Part shown: positions 9,263-19,054 of the stretch, one piece after another
Layout: each line of letters opens with the position of its first letter
Position numbering within the stretch: the stretch's first letter is position 1
Assembly (NCBI GenBank): GCA_023388495.1
Contig: JAEWGC010000018.1
Location: 1-64,000, forward strand
From: Bacillota bacterium
Lineage (GTDB): Bacteria; Bacillota; Clostridia; Tissierellales; Tissierellaceae
Direction: 5' to 3'
Length of the DNA: 64,000 nucleotides
The notes under the pieces: generated by a model
Told to the model about the DNA's origin: nothing
Databases searched by the model: none
Seen by the model: only the letters and a program-made list of their open reading frames with translations
Position numbers and translations under genes: made by a program

Positions 9263-10332
9263 ATATCCACCCCTCTTTCCATGGAATATATGATTACTTT
9301 TACCTTATAATCCTCATCCTTTAGGTATTTCCTTATTCTATCCTCTGCTCCTCTTTCCATATGTCTAACAACATCTCCATATCCAGAGTCTATACAGATA
9401 TTTAATCCTTCCTCTGCCGTAACAGCATCATTTACTCTATTAAGCAATTCTAATGGTGCTCCCATAAGAGCTAAGTAATATACAAAGGCTTCCATTCTTC
9501 CATCACATACTTTACTATGGGTATTGAATACACCTATGGATAATTTAGCGAACTTACCTATATGGCCTACTAAGGTTATGGATTTGAAGCCTTTATTGTA
9601 AATATACAATAGACTATCCCCTAAAAAATTGGATACTTTTACTTTTGGGTCTTTTATCCCCAATTCTTCCCCTAGTTTTTCCCCATAGTTTCCTGGTACT
9701 AAAACAATATTATCTTTTCCTTTATTTTCCCCTATCATATCAACTTCCATATATATGGTTTTTATAAGGGCTTCCTCACTCATGGGATATACTATTCCCT
9801 TGGTTCCTATAATAGATATTCCACCTTCAATGCCAATATTTTTATTAAAGGTTTTCTTCCCTATTTCCTCTCCTTGGGGAGCAAATATCAAAATATCATA
9901 CCCGCTATTTGAAACTTCCCTTACTTCTTTTTCTATCATTTCTTTTGGAACAGGATTAATTGCAGCTTCCCCTACTTCACCAAATAATCCTTTTCGCCTT
10001 ATTCTTCCTATGCCTTGTCCACCATCTATAAAAATTAGTCCATCATTTCGTTTAGATACAGTTGCATATATTTCTATACCATCTGTATTATCTGGATCGT
10101 CACCAGCATCCTTTATAATTGAACATGTAGCTTTATCCTCTTCAATAGATGGATTATTCACTTCAAGCTTTAGTCTAATATTTGCTGGTGTATCTATTTC
10201 TACATATTTTATTATCTCACCTGTTTGGAGCATAAGAGCTGCAGCCTTAGCTGCTCCTGCTGCACAGGAGCCTGTAGTATATCCACATCTCAATTGTTTT
10301 CCTTCTTTTACTACATATAAATCTAAGGTCAT
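9256..10332 (-). CDS. cbiD: Cobalt-precorrin-5B C1-methyltransferase
   Basis: A 358-residue enzyme that methylates C1 after ring contraction. The N-terminal LRCGYTTGSCAAGAAKAA (near residue 14-31) is diagnostic, and GHIGKFAKLSIG near residue 258-269 is also typical. Its ATG overlaps the cbiC stop codon (ATGA), so the two are translationally coupled. Confidence 0.95.
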   Translation of the reverse strand: MTLDLYVVKEGKQLRCGYTTGSCAAGAAKAAALMLQTGEIIKYVEIDTPANIRLKLEVNNPSIEEDKATCSIIKDAGDDPDNTDGIEIYATVSKRNDGLIFIDGGQGIGRIRRKGLFGEVGEAAINPVPKEMIEKEVREVSNSGYDILIFAPQGEEIGKKTFNKNIGIEGGISIIGTKGIVYPMSEEALIKTIYMEVDMIGENKGKDNIVLVPGNYGEKLGEELGIKDPKVKVSNFLGDSLLYIYNKGFKSITLVGHIGKFAKLSIGVFNTHSKVCDGRMEAFVYYLALMGAPLELLNRVNDAVTAEEGLNICIDSGYGDVVRHMERGAEDRIRKYLKDEDYKVKVIIYSMERGVDIC

Positions 10333-10949
10333 CTACCTACCACCATATATAATAACGCATTGATTATAGAAGCTGCTACATTACTCCCACCTTTATTACC
10401 TATTGTAGATATAGATGGTATATTGAATTCTCTTAAATATTCCTTAGACTCCGCCGCTCCAACAAATCCTACAGGCACTCCTACTATAAATCGTGGATTA
10501 GCTTTTCCTTCTTTAACCAATTCTAGTATTCTAAACAATGCTGTAGGCGCATTGCCTATTACAAATATATCTACACCTTCTTTTACTGCTAAGTCTACAG
10601 CACATGCTGATCTTGTAGTACCAAGCTCTTTCGATAGTGCAAATACTCTTTCATCATCTATAAAACATTTTAATTCACAATTAGCCCTCGCTAATGCAGG
10701 CTTATTAATACCTGTATATGCCATTTTAGTATCTGTAAATATAGTCTTTTTTTCTAAGATAGCTTTTTTAGCTTCCTCAATAAAATCATGTCGGAAATCA
10801 ATTATATTCCTATAATCAAAATCTCCAGTTGTGTGTATCATTCTCTTTGCTATTATCTTTTCTTCTTCTGAGAAACTTGTATCTCCCATGACTTCATCTA
10901 TAATATCCATACTTTTATTTTCTATTTCCATAGGATTTTTAATATACAC
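10329..10949 (-). CDS. cbiC: Cobalt-precorrin-8 methylmutase
   Basis: A 206-residue mutase that moves the C11 methyl group to C12, giving cobyrinate. A histidine in RMIHTTGDFDY (about residue 39) matches the catalytic histidine of the family, and VGVPVGFVGAAESK (near 157-170) is a conserved block. The start is a GTG with AGAGGG six bases ahead, inside the tail of cbiA. Confidence 0.94.
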   Translation of the reverse strand: MYIKNPMEIENKSMDIIDEVMGDTSFSEEEKIIAKRMIHTTGDFDYRNIIDFRHDFIEEAKKAILEKKTIFTDTKMAYTGINKPALARANCELKCFIDDERVFALSKELGTTRSACAVDLAVKEGVDIFVIGNAPTALFRILELVKEGKANPRFIVGVPVGFVGAAESKEYLREFNIPSISTIGNKGGSNVAASIINALLYMVVGR

Positions 10950-10951
10950 TG

Positions 10952-12271
10952 TTATCCCTCTTTTCTTATTTTCTCTACAATATCTAATAGATAGCTAAAA
11001 CACTCCATATTTCCAAGGAAATTAATATGCTGATAATATGATAATACATTTTTATAGGTATATCCGCACTGCCATGTTCTTTTATGATTCATTGGCTTTG
11101 TAATATTAAATACTGGACTCCCTTTTATATCTATTGTAGATCGGTGATATTCATTTCCAGTAATTATACTACCTTTTTTCCCTAGTATTGTATCCTGATT
11201 TAATTCCATATTCACATATCCAAATCTTTGTAATCTATCTGTCATAGTAGCATTGCCACTTAGTAGATTGCACATAGGATAATTCTCTATTGAGGATACT
11301 AAATACATAAATCCTCCAGCTTCAGCTACAATAGGTTTGCCATTTATGGCATTCTCCCTTATGGAGTGGATCATATCTATATTTGATGATAATCCTTCCT
11401 TATATAACTCTGGATATCCACCACCTATATATATAAGATCAGCCTTCGGAACGCTCCTGTCCCTAATAGGTGAAAAATACATTACCTCACATACATTCTC
11501 TAGCAGTCGTAGATTTTCCTTATAATAGAAGTTAAAAGCTTCATCATAAGCTATTGCCACTTTTATATCTCTTTTTTGTTGGTATTCATAGGGTAAAACA
11601 TCAATAGAAGCGGCTAATTCCAATATCCTATCTATATCTACTGTTTTTTCTACAGCTTCTGCTGCTTTATATATCAATTCTTCACAATCCGTATTTTCAT
11701 AGGCTTGCATTAACCCTAGGTATCTACTTTCAACTTCTAAAGATATATCTTGAGGAAGATATCCTAATACCTCAATATCTACGTACTCCTCTATCTTTTC
11801 CTTTAACAAGTAGAACATGTCCTTGTTGACCTTATTTAGTATAATTCCTTTTATCTTTGAATCTGGAAACTCTACCATCCCTTTTATTTTAGGTATAGCT
11901 GAGAACATTTCACCTTGAGGTCTATAGACTAATATTGCAGGAATATCTAATTCCTTTGATATATCAAAGCTAGAATTCTCAAATGTATTATATATACCAT
12001 CAAAATATCCCATAGCCCCTTCTATAATTCCATATTCTCCATAATTCATAGATATAGAATTCTTTATTCCTACCCTTCCCATCAAATGCATATCAAGGTT
12101 TCCTGCTCCTTTGCCTGATGCAAGCTCTAGATATTTAGTATCTATAAAATCTGGTCCTGTTTTAAATGCAGAAACATCTAGTCCTCTATTTTTAACTGCC
12201 CTAATAATCCCAAGTGTAATTGTTGTTTTTCCAGTATTGCTAGATGGAGCTGTAATCATTATGGATTTCAT
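10952..12271 (-). CDS. cbiA: Cobyrinate a,c-diamide synthase with altered glutaminase site
   Basis: A 439-residue enzyme of normal family length that amidates the a and c side chains of cobyrinate with ATP. The N-terminal half has the P-loop APSSNTGKTT (8-17) and GAMGYFDG (85-92). The C-terminal half has a class-3 glutamine amidotransferase fold, but the nucleophile motif, normally ECGG, reads EAGG: residue 318 is Ala (codon GCT at 11318-11320) instead of Cys. The catalytic His appears kept at 415 in YQHINF, where the family usually has YVHLHF, so a second His is Asn417. From family knowledge it should be unable to hydrolyse glutamine and would need free ammonia. It lies in the operon between cobD and cbiC. 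Confidence 0.9.
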   Translation of the reverse strand: MKSIMITAPSSNTGKTTITLGIIRAVKNRGLDVSAFKTGPDFIDTKYLELASGKGAGNLDMHLMGRVGIKNSISMNYGEYGIIEGAMGYFDGIYNTFENSSFDISKELDIPAILVYRPQGEMFSAIPKIKGMVEFPDSKIKGIILNKVNKDMFYLLKEKIEEYVDIEVLGYLPQDISLEVESRYLGLMQAYENTDCEELIYKAAEAVEKTVDIDRILELAASIDVLPYEYQQKRDIKVAIAYDEAFNFYYKENLRLLENVCEVMYFSPIRDRSVPKADLIYIGGGYPELYKEGLSSNIDMIHSIRENAINGKPIVAEAGGFMYLVSSIENYPMCNLLSGNATMTDRLQRFGYVNMELNQDTILGKKGSIITGNEYHRSTIDIKGSPVFNITKPMNHKRTWQCGYTYKNVLSYYQHINFLGNMECFSYLLDIVEKIRKEG

Positions 12272-13321
12272 TTACATACACTCCAATTCATTGAAAATTT
12301 CTATAAGTCTTATATTACTCTCCCTATTCTTTATGGCCACTCTTATAAAACTGTTATCAAGTCCTATGAAACTAGAGCATTTTCTTATTACTATCCCTCT
12401 TTTTAGAAAAAAGTTAAATACATATTCCTCATTCCATTTTAATAGTTTAATTAAAATATAATTAGTTTCTGTAAGGTATACCTTTATGCTAGAAAGCTTT
12501 GATAGCTCTTGATGTATATATTTTCTTTCTTCTTCTATATATCCTTTGCTTTCTTCTATATATTTCTTGTCATTAAATATATAGTTGCCTGCTGCCTCTG
12601 CAAAGGAATTGATGCTCCAAGGTAGTTCTATATTAGTTATTTTCTGAGCTAGGGCTGTAGATGTGCAGCCGTATCCTAATCTAATACCAGGTAATGCAAA
12701 GAATTTTGTAGCAGCCCTTATAATACCTAAATTCTCGTAATTTGTTTGTCTAAACAACTCTATACTGTCATAGTCAGCAGGGCAAAACTCAAAAAAAGCT
12801 TCATCTAATAGTAGATTTGCGTCAGATTTTTTAATAAGATTGTATAACATTATCAACTCTATTTTATCTATTCTAAGTCCAGTGGGATTGTTTGGATTTC
12901 CTAATATTAATAAATCATCTTTTTCTATCTTACTCCCTATAGTCAGAATATCTATTGTAAAGTCAGGATTATATGGAATCCTAATTACTTCTTTTCCATG
13001 GACAATAGCCCTTTTCTCATACTCTGAAAAAGAAGGCGTACAAACTAATACTCTATTAGCTAAAATTATAAAATTATCAATTAATTCTACTGCTCCATTT
13101 CCCACTATTGTATTGTCCTCGTGACAATTTAAATAGTGGGAAATGGATTTTTTTAATCTTCTATATTTAATATCTGGATATGCCTCAAGATTTTTGAAGC
13201 TATCCCCTAATACTTTGTCCAACCCCTTTGGTGGTCCTAAGGGATTTATATTGCTGCTATAATCTATCAGCTCTCCATCATAATACTTTTCATAGGACAA
13301 TAAATCTCCACCATGCTCCAT
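12272..13321 (-). CDS. cobD: L-threonine-O-3-phosphate decarboxylase
   Basis: A 349-residue PLP enzyme of the class I/II aminotransferase fold. In this context it would make (R)-1-amino-2-propanol phosphate for the corrin side arm. HGGDLL is at residues 3-8, GNPNNPTG at 141-148, DEAFFEF at 173-179 and the PLP lysine at about 206 in ATKFFALPG. The N-terminal HGG and the DEAFFEF motif distinguish it from histidinol-phosphate aminotransferase, the main alternative, and operon position supports the call. Confidence 0.9.
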   Translation of the reverse strand: MEHGGDLLSYEKYYDGELIDYSSNINPLGPPKGLDKVLGDSFKNLEAYPDIKYRRLKKSISHYLNCHEDNTIVGNGAVELIDNFIILANRVLVCTPSFSEYEKRAIVHGKEVIRIPYNPDFTIDILTIGSKIEKDDLLILGNPNNPTGLRIDKIELIMLYNLIKKSDANLLLDEAFFEFCPADYDSIELFRQTNYENLGIIRAATKFFALPGIRLGYGCTSTALAQKITNIELPWSINSFAEAAGNYIFNDKKYIEESKGYIEEERKYIHQELSKLSSIKVYLTETNYILIKLLKWNEEYVFNFFLKRGIVIRKCSSFIGLDNSFIRVAIKNRESNIRLIEIFNELECM

Positions 13322-13334
13322 TCCATCACCCTCT

Positions 13335-14114
13335 TTATATAATCTTATATGGTATAAAATATGGACAATCGTTTACTTCATCTCTATATATATTGGCTTC
13401 TATTCTAAATACATCTTTTAATAATGTTGATTTAATAATATTATTTGGTATTCCATACTCACAAATCTCACCATCTTTTAGTACATAAATATTGTCTGAA
13501 TATCTTGCAGCTTGATTTAAATCATGTAAAACCATTATAACCGTAATGCCTAATGATTCATTTAGCTCCTTTACCAGCTCTAATACTTCTAATTGATAGG
13601 ATATATCTAAATATGTAGTTGGTTCATCAAGGATTAATATCTTCGGTTTTTGTGCTAGAGCCATTGCAATCCAAGCTCTTTGCCTTTCTCCCCCTGATAG
13701 AGTTGCTATATATCTATCTTTAAGTTTTATCAGTCCAGTTTTTTCAATTGCCCAACTGATAATGTCTTTATCATCTTTTTTTATTCTTTTTCCAAATCCT
13801 AAGTGGGGATATCTGCCATAGGATACAAGGTTTTCAATAGTAACATCAGCTGATACATTCTTTACTTGAGGTAGTATAGCCATTTCTGTTGCTATTTTCT
13901 TTGTAGGTATTTGATATATATCCTTTCCATCAAGGTATACATTTCCTGAAGTTGCCTTTATGCACCTTGATAATGCTTTAATAAGAGTAGTTTTACCTGA
14001 TCCATTTGGTCCAATAACAGTAACTATCTCACCATTATTTACTTTAAAGTTGGCATTCTTTAACACTAGTTTGTCCCCATATTTAACTTGTAGATTTTTT
14101 GTTTCCATGCCCAT
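13335..14114 (-). CDS. ABC importer ATPase (FecE/BtuD family), first copy
   Basis: A 259-residue cytosolic ATPase. Walker A GPNGSGKTT is near residue 35-43, the signature LSGGERQRAW near 141-150 and Walker B ILILDEPTTYLD follows. It would power the permease encoded immediately upstream (start and stop overlap by one base). The complete importer sits inside the cobalamin operon, so a corrinoid or cobalt-complex substrate is likely, but the fold is shared with haem and siderophore importers. A close paralogue is encoded at 27677-28468. Confidence 0.9.
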   Translation of the reverse strand: MGMETKNLQVKYGDKLVLKNANFKVNNGEIVTVIGPNGSGKTTLIKALSRCIKATSGNVYLDGKDIYQIPTKKIATEMAILPQVKNVSADVTIENLVSYGRYPHLGFGKRIKKDDKDIISWAIEKTGLIKLKDRYIATLSGGERQRAWIAMALAQKPKILILDEPTTYLDISYQLEVLELVKELNESLGITVIMVLHDLNQAARYSDNIYVLKDGEICEYGIPNNIIKSTLLKDVFRIEANIYRDEVNDCPYFIPYKII

Positions 14115-15115
14115 TATTTCATCCCCTCCTTTTTCCTTAATAAATAAAGAAAAAATGGTGCTCCAAGGGCTGACATTATAATACCTACTGGAATCTCCAT
14201 TGGTGCAAATAATATTCTTGATAAAGTATCACAAATCATGACAATGGATGCGCCAAAAAATATAGTTCCCGGAAAAAGATATCTATAATCTGAGCCAATA
14301 AATAGTCTTGCCATATGAGGTACAATAAGTCCAACAAAACCTAATAATCCTACTACAGATACTGCTGCCCCTGCTAACAAAGATGATATTATAATAAAAG
14401 CAAATCTAGCTTTTTCAACCCTTACACCTAAGCCTGTGGCAACCTCATCCCCTAGCATAAGGATATTTAATTTATCTGGTAGAAATAATATTAGTATCAT
14501 TCCTAATACTGCATATGGTAGGATTATTCTTACATCCTTCCAAGTTATAGCCGAGAGGCCTCCAACCATAAATCCTAAGACTCCATGTACTCTATCTGGA
14601 AAAAATGTCATAAGTCCATTAGTACCTGCACTGAATAAGGATGATACAGCTACCCCTGCTAAGACTAATCTTGTCGGAAGTACTCCTTCCTTCCATGCCA
14701 AAGAATATATAAACAAAGTGGCAGATAAAGCACCAATAAATGCACCTATTGGTACTAGATAATAATATTTCGGAAAAATTATAAGAATAATAAGAGCAAA
14801 GAAGCCTCCCCCAGAGGAAACTCCTATTATATTAGGTCCTGCTAGGGGATTTCTCATTATTCCTTGGAGTATAGCTCCTGATAATGACAAGCATATACCT
14901 ACAAAAGCTGCTACTATGGTTCTTGGCAACCTTACATTCCATATTATTTGATATCTCACTGTATCCTTCTCATATAAAATTGTTTTCATTATCTCTAAAG
15001 GACTTATTTTTACTGCTCCATTACCAACGCTAAAGAAAAAGCTGGCTATGAATAAGGTAATAAAGATAATAATCATTGCCCTTTTATTAGATCCTTCTTT
15101 TACATATTTAATCAT
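14114..15115 (-). CDS. ABC importer permease (FecCD/BtuC family), first copy
   Basis: A 333-residue membrane protein of the FecCD family, with about ten hydrophobic spans and the family blocks NVRLPRTIVA (near 59-68) and LGFVGLIVPHMARLF (near 261-275), which includes the loop contacting the ATPase. It forms the channel for the importer encoded with its binding protein and ATPase. It resembles the second copy at 28473-29471 throughout. Confidence 0.9.
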   Translation of the reverse strand: MIKYVKEGSNKRAMIIIFITLFIASFFFSVGNGAVKISPLEIMKTILYEKDTVRYQIIWNVRLPRTIVAAFVGICLSLSGAILQGIMRNPLAGPNIIGVSSGGGFFALIILIIFPKYYYLVPIGAFIGALSATLFIYSLAWKEGVLPTRLVLAGVAVSSLFSAGTNGLMTFFPDRVHGVLGFMVGGLSAITWKDVRIILPYAVLGMILILFLPDKLNILMLGDEVATGLGVRVEKARFAFIIISSLLAGAAVSVVGLLGFVGLIVPHMARLFIGSDYRYLFPGTIFFGASIVMICDTLSRILFAPMEIPVGIIMSALGAPFFLYLLRKKEGMK

Positions 15116-15128
15116 AGCCTACTCCTTT

Positions 15129-16160
15129 TTACTTAAATACTTGTGGATATAAAATCTTAGCTAACCCTTTATAAGCTTCTGCATATCTATGATTTGCTTT
15201 AAACATATAAAGATCCTTTGGTAAAATTATATATCTATCATTTTTTACAGCTGAAAGAGATGACCAAGCTGGATTAGATTCTACATCCTGTTTTATTCTC
15301 TCTATTACCTTGTCCATATCATTTCCTGTAGTTTGTACAAATATGAAATCTGGATCTTCCTCAAGAATTTTTTCAATACTAAAGTTTTTATCACTTAACA
15401 TATCATTTGATGTATCTGCAATATTTACAGTATGCAAATCCTTTAACATCTCACCAACAGTAGAATCAGAACCTCTAGCAGTCACTGATTTTGCACTAGC
15501 CATCATTATAAGTACTTTGCTTTCCTTGTCCTTTGGTGCTTTCTCTATAATACTGTCTATGTCATTTTTAACCTTTACAACATTTTCTTCAAATAAATCT
15601 TCTCTCTCATTAAGAGCAGAGAATAATCTTGCTAACTTAAAATAATCATCTTTGCCAAAATAATCTAACGCTATAAAAGGTATTTTATTTTCCTCAAATA
15701 TAGGCACTAACTCCATTTGGGATTTTTGGTTTGAGTTCAGAATAACTAAATCTGGCTTTAATTCCAATACCTTTTCTACACTTATTGAACCAAGGGCGCC
15801 TACTATCTCAGCATTATCAGTTCCCAGTATTACATCTTGACCTACAGATTCCTCTAATTTCCCTACAACACTTCCTCCGTTTTTCATCCAGATATCTAGA
15901 TAAGAGTTAAATAGCACCACTACTCTTTCAGGATTTTTATTTAAAGTCACTTCTTCTCCTCTACCATCTATAAAACTTACAGTTTTATCAGTAATTGTTA
16001 TTCCATATTCTTCTTTTATATCTTCTTTTGCTTCTAAGGGCTGTGAAGTATCATCTGTTTTAACTACTGGTTCATCAACTTCTTTAGTCTTACATGCTGT
16101 TAATGTTGTTATAATCAATACAAATATTAGTACTAGTGATAATATTTTTTTAGTTTTCAT
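15129..16160 (-). CDS. ABC importer substrate-binding lipoprotein, first copy
   Basis: A 343-residue lipoprotein with a type II signal peptide; the lipobox LTAC puts the acylated cysteine at residue 23. The mature part is a class III periplasmic-binding fold (NPERVVVLF, LELKPDLVI) of the kind that binds cobalamin, haem or siderophores. It is the first gene of the importer set inside the cobalamin operon and follows cbiL by ten bases. The substrate is inferred from context only. Confidence 0.87.
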   Translation of the reverse strand: MKTKKILSLVLIFVLIITTLTACKTKEVDEPVVKTDDTSQPLEAKEDIKEEYGITITDKTVSFIDGRGEEVTLNKNPERVVVLFNSYLDIWMKNGGSVVGKLEESVGQDVILGTDNAEIVGALGSISVEKVLELKPDLVILNSNQKSQMELVPIFEENKIPFIALDYFGKDDYFKLARLFSALNEREDLFEENVVKVKNDIDSIIEKAPKDKESKVLIMMASAKSVTARGSDSTVGEMLKDLHTVNIADTSNDMLSDKNFSIEKILEEDPDFIFVQTTGNDMDKVIERIKQDVESNPAWSSLSAVKNDRYIILPKDLYMFKANHRYAEAYKGLAKILYPQVFK

Positions 16161-16170
16161 TGTAATCCTC

Positions 16171-16824
16171 CTAATTTTTTCTAGCTATAATTAATGATAT
16201 ATAATCTTTATCTTTTAATATTTCTTCTTTGTCTTTTATGATTTCTTGTTCTTCTAATGTGGCTCTTTTGATGTATTTGTAACAGTAATTTTCCCTATCT
16301 AAAGCTCTTAATATTTTCTCTTTTCCCTTAAAAGTCTTTAATATGCACACTGAGTCTACTTTTTCTAATAGTTCTTCATCCAACTCATCACATAGTAAAA
16401 AACTTTCTCCCTTTACTGTTAGGGGTGTTTTGCTTTCACCGGCTGCTGCTACGAAAGATGGGATTCCTGATATTATTTCTATATCTATTTCTTCTCCTTC
16501 CAATTCTTCCATAATATATATAAATGTGCTATATACCATAGGATCTCCTATAGTAAGAAATGAACCTATCTTACCTTCAGGTATCTCTTTTAATATAATC
16601 TCTGCCGCTTTTTTATAATCTTCTTGAGTCACATGTCCCATAGGAAAATCTATAAATACTACTTTTTTGTCTTTGATAAAATCTTTGGCAGTATCTATCG
16701 CCATATTTTTCCCCTTGTTATTTGGAGCAAATATAACTGATGAATTCTCTATTGTCTTCACAGCCTTAAGGGTTAATAGTTCCTTACTTCCTGGCCCAGT
16801 ACCTATCCCATATAATTTTTTCAT
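16171..16824 (-). CDS. cbiL: Cobalt-factor II (precorrin-2) C20-methyltransferase
   Basis: A 217-residue SAM-dependent methyltransferase that methylates C20 of cobalt-factor II. It starts KKLYGIGTGPGSKELLTLKA and has TIGDPMVYSTFIYIM near residue 91-105, which is specific to C20 enzymes. Its start overlaps the cbiK stop by one base (TAATG). Confidence 0.93.
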   Translation of the reverse strand: MKKLYGIGTGPGSKELLTLKAVKTIENSSVIFAPNNKGKNMAIDTAKDFIKDKKVVFIDFPMGHVTQEDYKKAAEIILKEIPEGKIGSFLTIGDPMVYSTFIYIMEELEGEEIDIEIISGIPSFVAAAGESKTPLTVKGESFLLCDELDEELLEKVDSVCILKTFKGKEKILRALDRENYCYKYIKRATLEEQEIIKDKEEILKDKDYISLIIARKN

Positions 16825-17573
16825 TATCTATCTCCTATTATTTGTTCTAAATGTTCTAGAAATATTTCTTGAATAATCTTATATTCACCTAAGCCCTTGA
16901 GACATATTTCAACTTGGAAATCTTCTTTTTCAAGTATTGATTTCCAAGAATCCTCATCCTCAGATGCCATATCATTGATTGCATGATCTCCTGCAACTAG
17001 CATAAATGGCTTAAGCTTTATCTTTTTTATATTCTTTGCTTTTAATTCCTTTACGATATCTTCTATGGTCTTACTTCCTTCTACTGTACCAATGAAAATA
17101 TTTGTAAGACCTTTTTTGTGATAAATATTTTCTAACATTTCATATGATTTATCTGCTTCATGGTCAGACCCATGTCCCATAAATACTAAGGCTTCATTAT
17201 CTCTCAATTCATTGACTCCAATATTTTCAACAATCTTAATATAGTCTTTTTCTGAACCTAATAATGGTAATCCTACTTTACAATCATATTTAGTCAGTTT
17301 CTCATATTCATGTCCATTAATTATATGTAGAGGTTGTATATATATATCCTCTATACCTTGATCTTTCATTTCTTTTATCGCTTCAATTTCATTAAGCACG
17401 TGTATATTGTCTCTTTTCTTTAATCTATTAACGACTATTCTAGAAGTAAATGCCCTTAAAACTAAGTAATCCTTATATTTTTCTCTAATGATATCTTCTA
17501 TGCTTTCTATACATAGTCTTCTAGTCTCCTCATAGGTAGTTCCAAAGCTAGCTACTATTATTCCTTTTTTCAT
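16824..17573 (-). CDS. cbiK: Anaerobic sirohydrochlorin cobaltochelatase
   Basis: A 249-residue class II chelatase that inserts cobalt into sirohydrochlorin without ATP, the committing step of the anaerobic pathway. GTTYEETRR is at residues 11-19. His134 in FMGHGSDH and His197 in VAGDHAINDM match the two metal-binding histidines of the Salmonella enzyme. Its presence makes the ATP-dependent CobN-type chelatase at 23942-27655 redundant for this step. Confidence 0.94.
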   Translation of the reverse strand: MKKGIIVASFGTTYEETRRLCIESIEDIIREKYKDYLVLRAFTSRIVVNRLKKRDNIHVLNEIEAIKEMKDQGIEDIYIQPLHIINGHEYEKLTKYDCKVGLPLLGSEKDYIKIVENIGVNELRDNEALVFMGHGSDHEADKSYEMLENIYHKKGLTNIFIGTVEGSKTIEDIVKELKAKNIKKIKLKPFMLVAGDHAINDMASEDEDSWKSILEKEDFQVEICLKGLGEYKIIQEIFLEHLEQIIGDR

Positions 17574-18373
17574 AAAATCTCCTTTCTCCCATATGATGAA
17601 AATTTTTCTTCATTTCTAAACAAAGGCAAATCAAACTTCTCGTGAATTCTTACAAGCCAAGGTTTAACCAATTTTGCCTCTTCTATTAATTTATCTTCAC
17701 TAAAAACAACTGCTGCCTCACCTTCTCCAATGATACTGCCTTTGCTAAGTATATAGATGTAATCACAAATATCATAGATTAAATCCATATCATGACTTGA
17801 TATTATAATATTTTTATCCTTACTTATCTCATTGATTATGGTTTTTATCTCCTTAGTCATATAAGGGTCAAGTCCTGCTGTTGGTTCATCTAATAACAGT
17901 ACCTTAGAATCCATAACCAATACACCTGCAATTGCTATTCGTTTCTTCTGACCATAGCTTAAAAAATGTACTGGCTTGTCTACCAAGCCAAGGCCATCAA
18001 CCTGCTTCAGTGCATCAACTACCTTTTCTTTTACCATGTCTTCACTAATACCAATATTTCTCAAGGAAAAAGCTATATCATCAAATACATTTGAGTAAAA
18101 TAATTGCTGGTCAGGATTTTGAAATACAATATTGACCTGCTTTCTATATTGCCTTAAATAAGCCTTATCATATTTTATAGGGCTATCATTATATACTATT
18201 GAGCCTTTGGTAGGCTTTAATATCCCCATTATATTTAAAAACAAGGTTGATTTACCTGAGCCATTAGCTCCAATAATTCCTATTACCCTTCCCTTTGATA
18301 TATCTATGTTGATATTATTCAATGCCTTTGTTCCATCTTCATATTCATAAAATAAATTGTTTATTTTTAGCAT
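17570..18373 (-). CDS. cbiO: Cobalt ECF transporter ATPase
   Basis: A 267-residue ATPase of the energy-coupling factor type. Walker A GANGSGKST is near residue 34-42, the signature LSYGQKKR near 138-145 and Walker B VLLLDEPTAGLD near 158-169. It powers cobalt uptake with CbiM, CbiN and CbiQ encoded directly upstream; cbiQ ends one base before its start. Confidence 0.94.
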   Translation of the reverse strand: MLKINNLFYEYEDGTKALNNINIDISKGRVIGIIGANGSGKSTLFLNIMGILKPTKGSIVYNDSPIKYDKAYLRQYRKQVNIVFQNPDQQLFYSNVFDDIAFSLRNIGISEDMVKEKVVDALKQVDGLGLVDKPVHFLSYGQKKRIAIAGVLVMDSKVLLLDEPTAGLDPYMTKEIKTIINEISKDKNIIISSHDMDLIYDICDYIYILSKGSIIGEGEAAVVFSEDKLIEEAKLVKPWLVRIHEKFDLPLFRNEEKFSSYGRKEIL

Positions 18374-19054
18374 TTAATCACCTAATTTAAATTCTCCGTC
18401 ATATAGCTTACATTCCAAGGATAAGTTCATCTCATTATGTTTTATAAATACTCTAGTGAAAAGATTCCTGATAAGTAAGGCTGTAGACCTTAATGAATTT
18501 CTCTTATTTTCATAACCAAATTTCATGACTTGTGCTAGATAAATATTATTTGCTTCTTCAATGAAGATAAAAATACTTCTATAGATTAGCATCATCAATT
18601 CTATAAATAAATTAGGAACCCTTAGCTTCCTTAAAACCTTAATAATATCAATTATTGGAGTAGTCAATATCAAGAAATATACTGATGTTAAGGATGATAA
18701 CACTGTTGTAAATAGTTTTACTCCCTTAGATAAGGATTCTATGGTTATACCAATAGAGGTATTCATTATCCTGAAATAGTAAAGATAAACATGGCTATTG
18801 ACTGAAATGATTATGGTAATTATACTAATCAAAAGAAATGATGCAGGCAATAGTAGCATCTTAAAATAAACTTTAAACGGAATCTTAGCTACTCCAACAG
18901 CTAACACAAACATAATAGCGATAGTCAATAAATCAATATAATAGTTATTGATTATCCTACTCAATACTATGGCTCCACAGGAAAGAAGAATCTTTACCTG
19001 TGGAGTATAATTCCTTAATTTGTTAGTATATGCATATTTATCTATCAGCAACAA
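18374..19054 (-). CDS. cbiQ: Cobalt ECF transporter membrane component
   Basis: A 226-residue membrane protein with four to six hydrophobic spans and a cytoplasmic segment (IIDIIKVLRKLRVPNLF) of the kind that couples to CbiO. Length matches the family. Its 5' end overlaps cbiN. Confidence 0.92.
   Translation of the reverse strand: MLLIDKYAYTNKLRNYTPQVKILLSCGAIVLSRIINNYYIDLLTIAIMFVLAVGVAKIPFKVYFKMLLLPASFLLISIITIIISVNSHVYLYYFRIMNTSIGITIESLSKGVKLFTTVLSSLTSVYFLILTTPIIDIIKVLRKLRVPNLFIELMMLIYRSIFIFIEEANNIYLAQVMKFGYENKRNSLRSTALLIRNLFTRVFIKHNEMNLSLECKLYDGEFKLGD

Noticed and set aside
9755..10363. A 202-codon plus-strand frame opposite cbiD
   Set aside because: It lies wholly antisense to a well-supported gene, has low-complexity Ser/Pro/Ile composition and no ribosome-binding site.
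10360..10815. A 151-codon plus-strand frame opposite cbiC
   Set aside because: Antisense shadow of cbiC with no independent support.
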